Shown piece after piece: positions 35,509 to 44,537 of a DNA stretch of 64,000 nucleotides (positions are counted from its first letter, which is position 1; every line of letters begins with the position of its first letter). The translations under genes were made by a program, and so were the position numbers. This DNA comes from CAZRCG01 sp964598565 (lineage in GTDB: Bacteria > Bdellovibrionota > UBA2394). Under the pieces are notes generated by a model. The model was not told the origin of the DNA. It did no database searches and saw only the letters and a list, made by a program, of their open reading frames with translations. Location: positions 503,798 through 567,797 of the forward strand of contig CAZRCG010000001.1 of assembly GCA_964598565.1 (NCBI GenBank), in the 5' to 3' direction.

Positions 35509-36632
35509 GACGCTCGCTTCAAAATATTTTTCAGAACGTCCGCAACATAACAGATTTCACGCTCAGTAATTGCTACGCCGCTAGGCAAATAAAAACCCCG
35601 CTTCGCCAGGATCTCAGAAATAGGATATTGCTCAGCCTTAAACAAGCCACTGTTTTTAAAAACAGGCTGCAAATGCATTGGAAAAAAGAATGGCCGAGTT
35701 CCTATTCCCTCCGCCTGAAGCAGGCTCATCACAGTCTCAGCGCTCTGAGAAACTTTGTCTTTCAGTACAATTCCAAACACCCAGTAAATATTGTCAGCGT
35801 CGTTTGTTCGCTCCATGGGAAGCTGGATCAAGTCTCCCAAATCCCCTAGCAGGGAAGTATACAAGGCACCCATCTTTCGCTTTCGATCTACAAATTCATC
35901 CAGCCTTTCCAACTGAGCTAGCCCTAAGGCCGCTTGTAAACTTGTCATTCGAAAGTTCCAACCTAACTCCTCATGAACAAAACGCCTTCCCGACGTAAAA
36001 CATAAATTACGAAGCTGTCGGCACCGTTCCGCTAAAAGAGGGTCATTAGTTAAAATCATCCCCCCCTCTCCCGTTGTGATATGTTTATTGGGATAAAAGC
36101 TAAACACACTTAGATCCCCAAAACTACCGCAGGGCCTACCCCGATAAGCTTGGCCATGCATTTCAGCTGCATCTTCAATGACTTTTAACTGATAGCGCTC
36201 CGCCAATTCTAGAATAACGGCCATCTCCGAGGGCAAACCATAAATATGAACTGGCATAATGGCCTTGGTCCGGGGAGTGATTTTCGCTTCAATCGAAGTC
36301 ACATCCATATTCCAGGTCTTTGGGTCACTGTCTACTAAAACGGGGGTTGCTCCAGAGCGAACAATTGCGGATGCACAGGATACAATTGTGAAGGTTGGCA
36401 GAAGCACTTCGTCTCCTGGTCCCAGATTTAAGGCTCGAACAGATGTCTCCAAAGCGACAGATCCATTACAAACGGCAATTCCATATTTTCGACCCATACG
36501 ATTCGCGAACTTATCCTCAAAAGCTCTTACGAACGGACCTTCCGATGAAATCCAACCACTATCGATACATTCAATGAGATACTTCTTCTCATTCCCATCC
36601 AGTAGAGGCTTGTTTACGGGAACGCTAATCAC
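35505..36632 (-). CDS. DegT/DnrJ/EryC1/StrS sugar aminotransferase
   Basis: 375 residues. It transfers an amino group from glutamate to a keto-sugar nucleotide using PLP. The PLP-binding Lys is K183 in FSFYPNKHITTGEGGM; DSGWISSEGPFV at the start and IEDAAEMHG (Asp for the PLP nitrogen) are family motifs. With GDP-mannose 4,6-dehydratase in the same locus, GDP-perosamine is one possible product; a dTDP-linked aminosugar from RfbB product is another. Sequence alone does not separate these. Confidence 0.88.
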   Translation of the reverse strand: MISVPVNKPLLDGNEKKYLIECIDSGWISSEGPFVRAFEDKFANRMGRKYGIAVCNGSVALETSVRALNLGPGDEVLLPTFTIVSCASAIVRSGATPVLVDSDPKTWNMDVTSIEAKITPRTKAIMPVHIYGLPSEMAVILELAERYQLKVIEDAAEMHGQAYRGRPCGSFGDLSVFSFYPNKHITTGEGGMILTNDPLLAERCRQLRNLCFTSGRRFVHEELGWNFRMTSLQAALGLAQLERLDEFVDRKRKMGALYTSLLGDLGDLIQLPMERTNDADNIYWVFGIVLKDKVSQSAETVMSLLQAEGIGTRPFFFPMHLQPVFKNSGLFKAEQYPISEILAKRGFYLPSGVAITEREICYVADVLKNILKRAS

Positions 36633-36637
36633 TTCAA

Positions 36638-37135
36638 TTATTCCTGAAAAAAAACATCGGGCTTATCAATAGAATCAAAGCGAGTTTTGTCAGCCTCCCC
36701 CGCATAGGGCCCCTGCTTAACCTCTATCATCTCTAAATCCTCTAAAACCTCAAATCCGTGGCCACCCTTTGCCAGAAGAATCACATCGCCACCAAACAAT
36801 TTTCGGCTACTGATATACTCTTTAGATGTCGTATAAAAATCAACTCGCAGGCAACCTTTTCGAATAAACAAGACTTCTTGAGTGTATTCTACAGACCTGA
36901 CAACTGAGTTGTGTAAATGAGGCTGAATCGCCTTACCCTTAGGGTGTTTCATAAAAGCTAACTGCTGCGAAAAATCGTTCGGCGTAAAAAAGTGTACCCC
37001 AGAGGAACTAAAGTGAGCTCTGACAATCATTGCCAAAAGCTCCCCTTCAAACTCTATTCTTTCAACAGGCTGTGATCCGCTAACAGGCTTGTCAGCGGAT
37101 AAGGGAGAGTGGAAATCTCTACTCTGCAAACTCAT
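36638..37135 (-). CDS. Cupin-fold protein, possible sugar-modifying partner
   Basis: 165 residues from the ATG at 37135. The middle contains QPHLHNSVVRSVEYTQEVLFIRKG, then FGGDVILLAKGGHGFEVLED, which is the two-motif cupin barrel. It starts the aminotransferase-methyltransferase-GT4 block (five bases before the aminotransferase). Cupins in such loci are often 3,4-ketoisomerases or sugar epimerases, but the fit to those is not specific, so the function is open. Confidence 0.65.
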   Translation of the reverse strand: MSLQSRDFHSPLSADKPVSGSQPVERIEFEGELLAMIVRAHFSSSGVHFFTPNDFSQQLAFMKHPKGKAIQPHLHNSVVRSVEYTQEVLFIRKGCLRVDFYTTSKEYISSRKLFGGDVILLAKGGHGFEVLEDLEMIEVKQGPYAGEADKTRFDSIDKPDVFFQE

Positions 37136-37215
37136 TAAAACCACCAAACCTCAGACCTTCACATAAGTAAAGACCAAGGTTAGGTTCTCAACGACCGGTC
37201 TCCACGTTGAAAGGC

Positions 37216-37232
37216 TGGGGGCTGGACCCCCA
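37216..37232 (-). terminator. Hairpin after the glycosyltransferase at 37268, possible terminator
   Basis: TGGGGG at 37216-37221 pairs with CCCCCA at 37227-37232 around a five-base loop. On the minus strand it lies about 35 bases past the stop of the glycosyltransferase gene and is followed by CTTT rather than a full T-run. It separates that gene from the cupin-led block. Confidence 0.4.
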
Positions 37233-37267
37233 TCGATAAGATTTTTCACTAAATATCAACGCCTAAA

Positions 37268-38179
37268 TTAGGAGCTTTGCCAATAATACGGTTGGCTACT
37301 AAGATACGGCTTTAGTCGCCTTGGAACGAGCCCTGAATTTTTTCCTAACCAATAACCAATGTATTTAGCGAATGTGTAAGCAAACCCCATAGGAATCCGC
37401 CATCTATCCTCGCGCCAAAGGCGTCCAAACATGGCTAGGGTCAATTTGAGACCCCTGGGCTCATCTCCAGCCTCTGTCCAAATCAAATCCTTAAACTTCT
37501 TTCTTTGATAACCAGTATCAAAATACCGTTTCATTTCCATCCATGCACTATAAGCATGGGAGTGACGAACAACAGCGTCCGCTACATAAGCAATTTTGAA
37601 ACCCGCCCTCAGAAGACTCGCCACCGCCAGGGTATCTTCCCCCAGTAGCACTTTTTGAAATCCCCCGATACGATCAAGAGCTTTGTTATCCCAAGCGGCA
37701 AACGAATCGGAACAAAAAAACGTATAAACGCCAAGTTTCTTAACATCCTCCATACCACGCAAATTGCTAATATTTGGATAATTATAGTCTCGAGGAAATG
37801 CTTCAAAGAAATCAGCGCCATGGTGGGGGATCTGCCTGCCGTAAGAGACGGCTGCCTTCCCTTGAACAATGGGGTCTGTAAGCTTTTCTATAAGAAATGG
37901 AGATTCTGGAATGACGTCTTGCGTCATCATCACAACAATGTCTGTGTTCAACTGTTTCCGACCAAACTCCCTCGTTAGGCCGTGATTAAAGTCACCCTTT
38001 TCGATCACTATCACTCTCGCTCCCATTGATTGGGCATATTCAACAGAGCCATCCTCCGACTTTGAATCAACAACAAGAATAGGTATATCGGGCCATGAGG
38101 TTGCCAATACTGGCAGAATTCTCTCAAGCATCTTTCCCGGTTTATAAGTTGGAATCAAAATACCGATCGAAGAACCCAC
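37268..38179 (-). CDS. Family 2 glycosyltransferase, rhamnosyltransferase-like
   Basis: 303 residues. IGILIPTYKPGKMLERILPVL, ILVVDSKSEDGSVEYA, VIVIEKGDFNHGLTREFG and VVMMTQDVIPES (donor-site acidic motif) match RfbF-like rhamnosyltransferases; FFCSDSFAAWD and GEDTLAVASLLRAG follow in order. With the rfbBACD cluster in the locus, dTDP-rhamnose is a plausible donor, by inference. Confidence 0.85.
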   Translation of the reverse strand: MGSSIGILIPTYKPGKMLERILPVLATSWPDIPILVVDSKSEDGSVEYAQSMGARVIVIEKGDFNHGLTREFGRKQLNTDIVVMMTQDVIPESPFLIEKLTDPIVQGKAAVSYGRQIPHHGADFFEAFPRDYNYPNISNLRGMEDVKKLGVYTFFCSDSFAAWDNKALDRIGGFQKVLLGEDTLAVASLLRAGFKIAYVADAVVRHSHAYSAWMEMKRYFDTGYQRKKFKDLIWTEAGDEPRGLKLTLAMFGRLWREDRWRIPMGFAYTFAKYIGYWLGKNSGLVPRRLKPYLSSQPYYWQSS

Positions 38180-38237
38180 GGCTGCTCACGCTATCATACC
38201 AGGACGTGCACTTCACCAGCTTTTATTTATGCGTCGC

Positions 38238-39269
38238 TCAAGATGAAAGCCCATAGTAGTTTCGATACCACTCCACAAATCGCTTCACTCCGACTTCGAC
38301 TGGTGTGGCAGGCCGAAAAGAGAAATCCTGCTCCAAGTCCTTCACATCCGCCTGAGTGGCAACCACATCGCCTGGCTGCAAAGGTTTGTTAATCCTCACG
38401 GCCTTCCGTTGAAGATTCTCTTCCAGCACTTGAATATACCGTTCCAGACTCACGGGCTTGGAATTTCCAATATTGTAGATTCGAAAAGGAGCCGAGCTCC
38501 TTGAAGGGTCCGTGAGTTCTCCAAGGCCTTCCGAAGCGCGAGGAACTTGGCCCAAGCCCACGGCACAAACGCCCTCAGCAATATCCTCCACATAAGTGAA
38601 ATCACGCACATGCTGCCCGTTATTAAACACTTCTATGGGCTCTCCCTTCAAAATGGCCTTCGTAAAAATGAACAACGCCATATCAGGGCGGCCAAAGGGC
38701 CCATAGACAGTGAAAAATCGAAGGCCGGTGGTAGGCAGGCCAAACATATGACTGTAACTGTGAGCCATCAGCTCACATGATCGCTTTGTCGCAGCATACA
38801 GAGAGGCTGGGTGATCCACAGAATCATGGGGAGAAAAAGGCAGCTTCTGATTCAAGCCATAAACGGAAGAGGTGGACGCATAGACAAGATGCTCGACCCC
38901 CCACTGTCGGCAACCTTCTAATACTGCAAGCGTTCCGGTCAGATTAGATTCAGAGTAGGCAAATGGATTTGTCGACGAGTAGCGCACCCCAGCCTGCGCC
39001 GCCAAATGAATGACTCGATGAGGCCGAAAGTCGCTCATCACACGAAAGAGAGCGGCATGATCGGCAATATGGAGTTTGAGAAACTGAAAACCACTCACTT
39101 CTCTCAAAAAGGCAAGCCGAGCTTCTTTCAGGCTTACATCATAGTAGTCGTTTAGATTGTCGATCCCCAAAACATGATGCCCAGACCTACATAGCTTTCT
39201 GGAGACAAAAGAACCAATAAAGCCTGCCGCGCCAGTAACAAGAATTCTAAGGCCTGCATTTTGTTCCAT
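38238..39269 (-). CDS. UDP-glucuronate 4-epimerase-like epimerase
   Basis: 343 residues. ILVTGAAGFIGSFVS is the NAD motif, LGIDNLNDYYDVSLKEARL the signature of the UDP-glucuronate 4-epimerase group, LVYASTSSVYG and SLYAATKRSCELM the catalytic residues, LRFFTVYGPFGRPDMAL the substrate loop. It would interconvert UDP-GlcA and UDP-GalA, with UDP-GlcA supplied by ugd at 40447. It is transcribed with gmd, 24 bases downstream of it. Confidence 0.87.
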   Translation of the reverse strand: MEQNAGLRILVTGAAGFIGSFVSRKLCRSGHHVLGIDNLNDYYDVSLKEARLAFLREVSGFQFLKLHIADHAALFRVMSDFRPHRVIHLAAQAGVRYSSTNPFAYSESNLTGTLAVLEGCRQWGVEHLVYASTSSVYGLNQKLPFSPHDSVDHPASLYAATKRSCELMAHSYSHMFGLPTTGLRFFTVYGPFGRPDMALFIFTKAILKGEPIEVFNNGQHVRDFTYVEDIAEGVCAVGLGQVPRASEGLGELTDPSRSSAPFRIYNIGNSKPVSLERYIQVLEENLQRKAVRINKPLQPGDVVATQADVKDLEQDFSFRPATPVEVGVKRFVEWYRNYYGLSS

Positions 39270-39293
39270 TTCTAATCCCCGCCAAAAACTCGG

Positions 39294-40322
39294 TCAGCGA
39301 GCATTTGCAACGACCGAGTGTCGACCTCGAATCCCATAAAGCTCCTTTTCTACCAGCTCCAAATCGGCCTCGACCATCATCCGAACGAGCTCCTTGAACT
39401 TTACTTTGGGCTTCCAGCCTAACTTCTTTCGAGCTTTACTCGGATCGCCCAAAAGAACATCCACCTCAGACGGTCTAAAATAACGTGGATCAATCTTCAC
39501 ACAACTCTTCCAGTTCAGATCTAAAATATCTGCAGCTTCTTCGAGAAACTCCTTCACCGTATGCGTTTCGCCCGTCGCGATAACATAATCATCCGGCTCT
39601 CGCTGCTGGAGCATCAACCACATCGCTTCAACATAGTCTTTGGCGAAACCCCAATCTCGCTTCGCATCGAGATTTCCTAGGTAAAGTTTCTCTTGAAGGC
39701 CCAATTTGATACGTGCCAGGCCCAAAGTAATTTTTCGCGTTACAAAAGTTTCTCCACGCCTCGGTGATTCATGGTTAAAAAGAATCCCGTTCACCGCAAA
39801 CATATCGTAAGCCTCCCGATAGTTTTGCGTAACATAAAAGGAATAGGCCTTGGCTGCCGCGTAGGGGCTCCGTGGATGAAAGGGAGTCTTCTCGCTCTGT
39901 GGTGGCTTGGCACTGCCGTAGAGTTCACTACTGGATGCTTGATAAAATTTTACTTTATCCAGCCCAGCCTCTCTCAACGCTTCGAGAATCCTAACGGTTC
40001 CAAGGCCCGTGACTTCCGCCGTATATTCAGGGGTGTCAAACGAGACACGAACATGACTTTGGGCACCTAAGTTGTATACTTCATCTGGCTTCACGGTGCG
40101 TATGATACGGTTGATAGAACTACTGTCATTCAAATCCCCATACATCAGCTTCAAACGAGCATTCTTTTCGTGAGGATCCAAATATAGATGGTCTATACGC
40201 TGGGTATTAAAACTCGAAGCACGCCGAATGACGCCGTACACTTCATAGCCTTTTTCAAGTAGCAATTCCGCTAGGTAGCTTCCATCTTGGCCAGTAACTC
40301 CAGTAATCAAGGCTCTTTTCAT
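39294..40322 (-). CDS. gmd: GDP-mannose 4,6-dehydratase
   Basis: 342 residues from the ATG at 40322; an in-frame start at 40334 adds four residues. It converts GDP-mannose to GDP-4-keto-6-deoxymannose, the precursor of GDP-fucose and possibly GDP-perosamine. ALITGVTGQDGSYLAELLLEKGYEV, RRASSFNTQRIDH, QASSSELYG and YAAAKAYSFYV are family hallmarks. Divergent to ugd. Confidence 0.95.
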   Translation of the reverse strand: MKRALITGVTGQDGSYLAELLLEKGYEVYGVIRRASSFNTQRIDHLYLDPHEKNARLKLMYGDLNDSSSINRIIRTVKPDEVYNLGAQSHVRVSFDTPEYTAEVTGLGTVRILEALREAGLDKVKFYQASSSELYGSAKPPQSEKTPFHPRSPYAAAKAYSFYVTQNYREAYDMFAVNGILFNHESPRRGETFVTRKITLGLARIKLGLQEKLYLGNLDAKRDWGFAKDYVEAMWLMLQQREPDDYVIATGETHTVKEFLEEAADILDLNWKSCVKIDPRYFRPSEVDVLLGDPSKARKKLGWKPKVKFKELVRMMVEADLELVEKELYGIRGRHSVVANAR

Positions 40323-40446
40323 CGAACCAGTCAATCTGAGGGCTCCGATAGTGTCATCTGGAAATTATAGGTTCTTCTCTAGGCTTCTTCTCTATCCCCC
40401 CCACCCTCTTCTTGCCCCCACTGCCCACCCCTGCTAAACCGTGCTT

Positions 40447-41916
40447 ATGGATATAGCAGTTTTTGGTGCTGGATATGTAGGCCTAGTGACCGGGGCGGGA
40501 TTTGCAGCGTCTGGTAACAGGGTTACGATTCTTGAAACATCGTTGGAAAAAATTGAGAGGCTTCGCTGTGGAGAGATTCCGTTTTTTGAGCCGCAGTTGC
40601 CAGAACTTGTTAAGGCCGGCATAGAAAAGGGTTTGTTAACTTTCGTACATTTACCACTGTCGTCGGCAGGAGATGCGAGCAAGTCTCAGGGCAAGGCCAA
40701 TAGTAATATCGTCCCAGAGTGGCAGCGCGTTCTGCTAGAGGCCGAGGTATATTTTGTTGCAGTGGGTACGCCTGAGGGGCAAGACGGCTCGGCTGATTTG
40801 ACGGCCGTGTTTTCGGTTGTAGACACCCTGAATTCACTTCCCGGCGATTTGGCCGGCCATATCGTGGTTAACAAAAGTACTGTCCCTGTAGGGACGGGTG
40901 ATAAGGTGGAAGAACGCTTGCGAGCCGCCGGCAAGATGGCTCATGTGGTATCCAATCCTGAGTTTTTAAAACAAGGGAATGCGGTAAACGACTTTTTAAA
41001 ACCTGAGCGTGTGGTCGTGGGCACGGAGAGTGAGGCAGCAGCCAAAGCGATGAAAGGTCTTTATCATCCGCTCATGCTCAAGCGAGAACGCGTTATTGTG
41101 ATGAATCGTCGCTCTGCAGAGCTCGTCAAATATGCCTGCAATACGTTCTTGGCGACAAAAATTTCGTTTATCAACGAAATCTCCCAGATTTGTGAACGCC
41201 TAGGGGCGGACGTTGTGCAAGTGCGCGAAGGAATGATCACGGATTCTCGCATCGGGGACCAATTTCTGTTTCCGGGTCTTGGCTACGGGGGCTCTTGTTT
41301 TCCGAAAGATGTAGTGGCGCTTATCTCGCAAGCCAGACATGCCGGTTATGAGCCCGCCATCTCTCGAGCGACCCATGCCACCAATGTCGAGCAAAAGAAA
41401 TGGCCGGCGCAGCAAATAGTGAGATTCTTCAACAATGATCTTGCCGGCAAGCGTATTGCCTTGTGGGGTATCTCGTTTAAACCGAATACCGACGATTTGA
41501 GAGAAGCTCCGTCTCTTCAATTGATGAAGACCCTGGTGGAAGCAGGCGCAAAAATCAGCGCGTATGATCCTGTGGCAGTGCCCAATGCTCGACTCGCCCT
41601 AAAAGATTTTATTGAACGCGGAGATATCACTCTGTGTACATCAAGCTTGGAGGCCGCTCGTGGCGCAGACGCCCTCGTGCTTGTCACCGAGTGGAATGAA
41701 TTTCGATCGCCCCCGTGGAAGCGCCTTGCGCAGGCGATGAAAGGTCGGCTGATTGTTGATGGTCGAAATATCTACGACCGAGAATTCGTCGAGAGTTATG
41801 GGTTTACTTATGTTCCCGTCGGCGTCGGCTCTTTATCTCAAAGAGATTCGGCTTCAAGCCATTTTTCGGCGTCCATGGCGGCTCGACAGCCAGAGCCAGC
41901 TGCTGTGATGGCTTGA
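40447..41916 (+). CDS. ugd: UDP-glucose 6-dehydrogenase
   Basis: 489 residues from the ATG at 40447; a GTG at 40441 would add two. It oxidises UDP-glucose to UDP-glucuronate. IAVFGAGYVGLVTGAGFA is the NAD motif, EFLKQGNAVNDFLKPERVVVG and FLFPGLGYGGSCFPKD (catalytic Cys) are signatures, and SFKPNTDDLREAPSL lies in the C-terminal domain. A non-conserved tail of about 30 residues extends past the enzyme core. Its last 79 bases overlap the end of the convergent trxB gene. Confidence 0.94.
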   Translation: MDIAVFGAGYVGLVTGAGFAASGNRVTILETSLEKIERLRCGEIPFFEPQLPELVKAGIEKGLLTFVHLPLSSAGDASKSQGKANSNIVPEWQRVLLEAEVYFVAVGTPEGQDGSADLTAVFSVVDTLNSLPGDLAGHIVVNKSTVPVGTGDKVEERLRAAGKMAHVVSNPEFLKQGNAVNDFLKPERVVVGTESEAAAKAMKGLYHPLMLKRERVIVMNRRSAELVKYACNTFLATKISFINEISQICERLGADVVQVREGMITDSRIGDQFLFPGLGYGGSCFPKDVVALISQARHAGYEPAISRATHATNVEQKKWPAQQIVRFFNNDLAGKRIALWGISFKPNTDDLREAPSLQLMKTLVEAGAKISAYDPVAVPNARLALKDFIERGDITLCTSSLEAARGADALVLVTEWNEFRSPPWKRLAQAMKGRLIVDGRNIYDREFVESYGFTYVPVGVGSLSQRDSASSHFSASMAARQPEPAAVMA

Positions 41917-42764
41917 CGGTAACGAAAGTCGTGAACATCGCCCGCTGAGAAAACTCCCGCGATATTCGTGGCTGTTGTCTCAGGCAGCGTCTTGAGATAG
42001 CCGTTTTCGTTCATGTCTAACTGACCTTTAAAAATCGAGGTATTGGGGACATGACCAATGGCGACGAAAATACCATCTGTCTTACGCTCCGTTTTCTCGC
42101 CTGTCGTCGTGTTCTCAATAATGGCCGATTCGACCACGCTTTCGCCGCGCACTTCAACGACCGCCGCATTCGTAAGCATTTCTATTTTTGGATTCTTACG
42201 CGCACGATCCACCATAATTTTTGAGGCCCGAAAACTATCGCGTCGATGAACAACAACGACCTTCGAGCAAAATCGGGTGAGGAAGTTTGCTTCTTCCATG
42301 GCCGAGTCGCCCCCACCCACCACGAGCACCTCTTTATTTCGATAAAAAGCGCCGTCGCAGGTCGCACAGGTACTCACGCCCTTTCCGCGAAACTTCTGCT
42401 CTGATGGAATGCCCAACCATCGGGCCGAAGCTCCCGAGGCCACAATTACCACGTCTGCCTCAATCTCTTTTGAGCCAATCCATAAACGTTTCGGCTTGCC
42501 GGTGAGATCGGCCCGGTCCACTTGCCCCCACTCGAATCGAGCCCCAAAACGCTCAGCCTGCTTTTTGAAGCGCTCCATCAACTCAGGGCCCATGACACCC
42601 TCGGGAAATCCAGGAAAATTTTCAACTTCTGAGGTCAACGTTAGCTGCCCGCCTGGCTCCATACCTTCGATGACAAGAGGATTTAAATTCGCGCGGGCCG
42701 CATAGACAGCCGCCGTCAATCCGGCAGGACCCGATCCAACAATAACTAGTCGAGCAGTACTCAT
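41838..42764 (-). CDS. trxB: Thioredoxin reductase
   Basis: 308 residues, standard low-molecular-weight type. LVIVGSGPAGLTAAVYAARA binds FAD, STCATCDGAF is the redox site (C133/C136), VLVVGGGDSAMEEANFL binds NADPH and IAGVFSAGDVHDFRYRQAITAAGSGCRAA closes the FAD site. It keeps thioredoxin reduced in the cytoplasm. The 3' end overlaps ugd tail to tail by 79 bases. Confidence 0.95.
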   Translation of the reverse strand: MSTARLVIVGSGPAGLTAAVYAARANLNPLVIEGMEPGGQLTLTSEVENFPGFPEGVMGPELMERFKKQAERFGARFEWGQVDRADLTGKPKRLWIGSKEIEADVVIVASGASARWLGIPSEQKFRGKGVSTCATCDGAFYRNKEVLVVGGGDSAMEEANFLTRFCSKVVVVHRRDSFRASKIMVDRARKNPKIEMLTNAAVVEVRGESVVESAIIENTTTGEKTERKTDGIFVAIGHVPNTSIFKGQLDMNENGYLKTLPETTATNIAGVFSAGDVHDFRYRQAITAAGSGCRAAMDAEKWLEAESL

Positions 42765-42916
42765 ATATATCTAGGCATATCTGGGGTGAGGGGATGAAAT
42801 CAATGCAAACACAATCGTCTCACAGCTCCTTCCCTGAAGGAGTGATCTGAGGAATAGTTCAGGAAACGAGCCCCCTTTCAACAGCTTCGGTTTTAAAAAT
42901 GGGTAGGCCCGACTAT

Positions 42917-42944
42917 TTGACAAAGACCGGCGAGCTTTTATAGT
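42917..42944 (+). promoter_or_regulatory. Sigma-70 type promoter upstream of ferredoxin/uppP
   Basis: TTGACA at 42917-42922 is a perfect -35 box; TATAGT at 42939-42944 is a strong -10 box, with a 16-base spacer. Transcription would start near 42951 and read a short leader peptide, ferredoxin, uppP and the PilZ gene. Confidence 0.7.
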
Positions 42945-42973
42945 CGTAGGAGTAATCAAGGAGACTCAATAGA

Positions 42974-43039
42974 ATGGCGAATTTTAGGGCAAAAGCAAAA
43001 GCTGAGGCAAAGGCAGAGGTAAACGCAAACCATGGCTGA
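42974..43039 (+). CDS. Possible 21-residue leader peptide upstream of ferredoxin
   Basis: An ATG at 42974 has a perfect AAGGAG ten bases upstream and reads 21 residues dominated by Ala, Lys and Glu (…RAKAKAEAKAEVNA…) before TGA at 43037-43039. The ferredoxin ATG at 43032 lies inside its last codons in another frame. The strong ribosome binding site belongs to this peptide and not to ferredoxin, whose own AGAGGT is weaker and more distant. Translational coupling of a small leader to ferredoxin is likely; any sensing role is unknown. Confidence 0.45.
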   Translation: MANFRAKAKAEAKAEVNANHG

Positions 43040-43271
43040 TCTTACCAACAAGTATCCAGACAATGTTCCGGGTAAATTCTATGTCGATACCCAGTGTATT
43101 TTGTGCAGTCTCTGCCACGAGGTCGCTCCTGCCAACTTCAAAGAGTCCGATGCTGGTGACCATGATTTCGTTTTTAAGCAGCCTGAAAATGCGGATGAAG
43201 AAAAGCTCTGCCTCGAAGCGATGCAGCAGTGCCCAGTCGAAGCCATTGGTAACGACGGCAACGAAGGCTGA
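43032..43271 (+). CDS. Single-cluster 4Fe-4S ferredoxin
   Basis: 79 residues. YVDTQCILCSLCHEVAP gives three cluster cysteines (C22, C25, C28) and QQCPVEAI supplies the fourth (C67). The acidic middle and short size match bacterial 4Fe-4S ferredoxins that carry one low-potential electron. The reductase or client is not adjacent. It precedes uppP by two bases, so the genes are co-transcribed. Confidence 0.88.
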   Translation: MADLTNKYPDNVPGKFYVDTQCILCSLCHEVAPANFKESDAGDHDFVFKQPENADEEKLCLEAMQQCPVEAIGNDGNEG

Positions 43272-43273
43272 CG

Positions 43274-44137
43274 GTGGCGCCCGATCCAATTGCGGCTGCA
43301 GACATTAGCCTCTTTGAGAGTATCGTCCTTGGAATTATTCAAGGCCTAACCGAGTTTTTTCCTGTTTCAAGCGACGGCCATTTAGTTTTGGGTCAAGCGC
43401 TCTTCGGCTATGAAACCCATAATCTCGCTTTTGATGTGCTTCTTCACGGAGGAACGCTTGGAGCCATCGTTTTGGCGTTTCGGAAAGAGGCGGCTCTTCT
43501 TTGTCGCCACACATGGAATTATTTTCCCGCTCTCGTTTCTGCCATCGTCTCAAAGAAAGGACGAAGCTCTCCCAAGATTCATTCGGAAGACTTTCGTTGG
43601 ACCCTTTCTATTTGGCTCACCACATTCGTCACCGGTCTTATTGGACTCTTTGGCGAAGATCTCTTTGTGGATTCCTTTCAGAGCCTGGCCGCAACAGGCG
43701 TAGGATTTTTGGTCACAAGTTTGGCATTGTTTGCGGCTATTATTTTTGGTCGAGGCAAACGTCGAGCCTCTCAGATGCCTTACGGTTTTGCCATTATTCT
43801 TGGACTAGCCCAAGCTTCAGCGCTCTTTCCGGGAATCTCGCGCTCTGGCATGACCATTGCCACAGCGCTATGTTTTGGCCTTTCACGAAAGGAGGCCGGC
43901 ACGTTTAGCTTTACCGCAGCCATTCCCATCATCACATTGGCGTTTCTCTATCAGCTCCGACACCTCGCTGATGCCGATTTGAGTCAATGGGGCATTATGT
44001 TGGTAGGGGTAGCCACAAGCTTTGTTGTGGGATTGCTTGCTCTGAAGGGCCTCATGGCGATGCTGCAAAAGGCTCAGCTTTGGCCTTTTGCAGTTTATAC
44101 TTTCGTGCTTTCCGTTTACCTTCTCATCTTTCTATAA
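43274..44137 (+). CDS. uppP: Undecaprenyl-diphosphatase UppP/BacA
   Basis: 287 residues from a GTG at 43274. This inner-membrane enzyme recycles undecaprenyl diphosphate for peptidoglycan and polysaccharide synthesis. GIIQGLTEFFPVSSDGHLVLG and FPGISRSGMTIATALCFGLSR are the two active-site motifs; the first reads VSSDGH where many homologues have ISSSGH. Eight or so membrane helices are visible. It follows ferredoxin after two bases. Confidence 0.93.
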   Translation: MAPDPIAAADISLFESIVLGIIQGLTEFFPVSSDGHLVLGQALFGYETHNLAFDVLLHGGTLGAIVLAFRKEAALLCRHTWNYFPALVSAIVSKKGRSSPKIHSEDFRWTLSIWLTTFVTGLIGLFGEDLFVDSFQSLAATGVGFLVTSLALFAAIIFGRGKRRASQMPYGFAIILGLAQASALFPGISRSGMTIATALCFGLSRKEAGTFSFTAAIPIITLAFLYQLRHLADADLSQWGIMLVGVATSFVVGLLALKGLMAMLQKAQLWPFAVYTFVLSVYLLIFL

Positions 44138-44146
44138 TGAGCCATA

Positions 44147-44527
44147 GTGACCAATAACGAAGATCTTTTAAACCGCCGCGCCTCTCCTCGAATCGACGCT
44201 CGCATTCGTGTCGATTTTCGAAGTGGCAGAGAGTTCATTGCCTGCTACTCCGAGAATATTTCTAAAGGAGGCTTGTTTTTGCAAACGGAAACGGCGCCCG
44301 ATCCGAACGCCTCTATCGAGGTGGTTTTGCATCCTCCTGAAGAAAGCGGATCTCACGAAGACATCAAACTTCTGGGTCGAATTGTTCGCATGATTTCTGT
44401 GTCTGACAGCGGAAAATCTCTTCATAAAGTGGCGTTGCAATTTATAGACATGACACCACAGGTTCAAAGTAAATTAGATCTTCTTTATGAAGCTCTGGCT
44501 CAAGACATGACCCAGGTCGACCGTTGA
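44147..44527 (+). CDS. PilZ domain protein
   Basis: 126 residues from a GTG at 44147. NRRASPRIDARIRVDF is the N-terminal RxxxR c-di-GMP-binding motif of PilZ (RRASPR) and YSENISKGGLFLQTE the (D/N)xSxxG motif, followed by the barrel (EVVLHPPEE, LLGRIVRMI). It is the single-domain type. Such proteins act as c-di-GMP-dependent effectors, often on motility or polysaccharide. It is nine bases behind uppP. Confidence 0.85.
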   Translation: MTNNEDLLNRRASPRIDARIRVDFRSGREFIACYSENISKGGLFLQTETAPDPNASIEVVLHPPEESGSHEDIKLLGRIVRMISVSDSGKSLHKVALQFIDMTPQVQSKLDLLYEALAQDMTQVDR

Positions 44528-44537
44528 TAATCGAACT

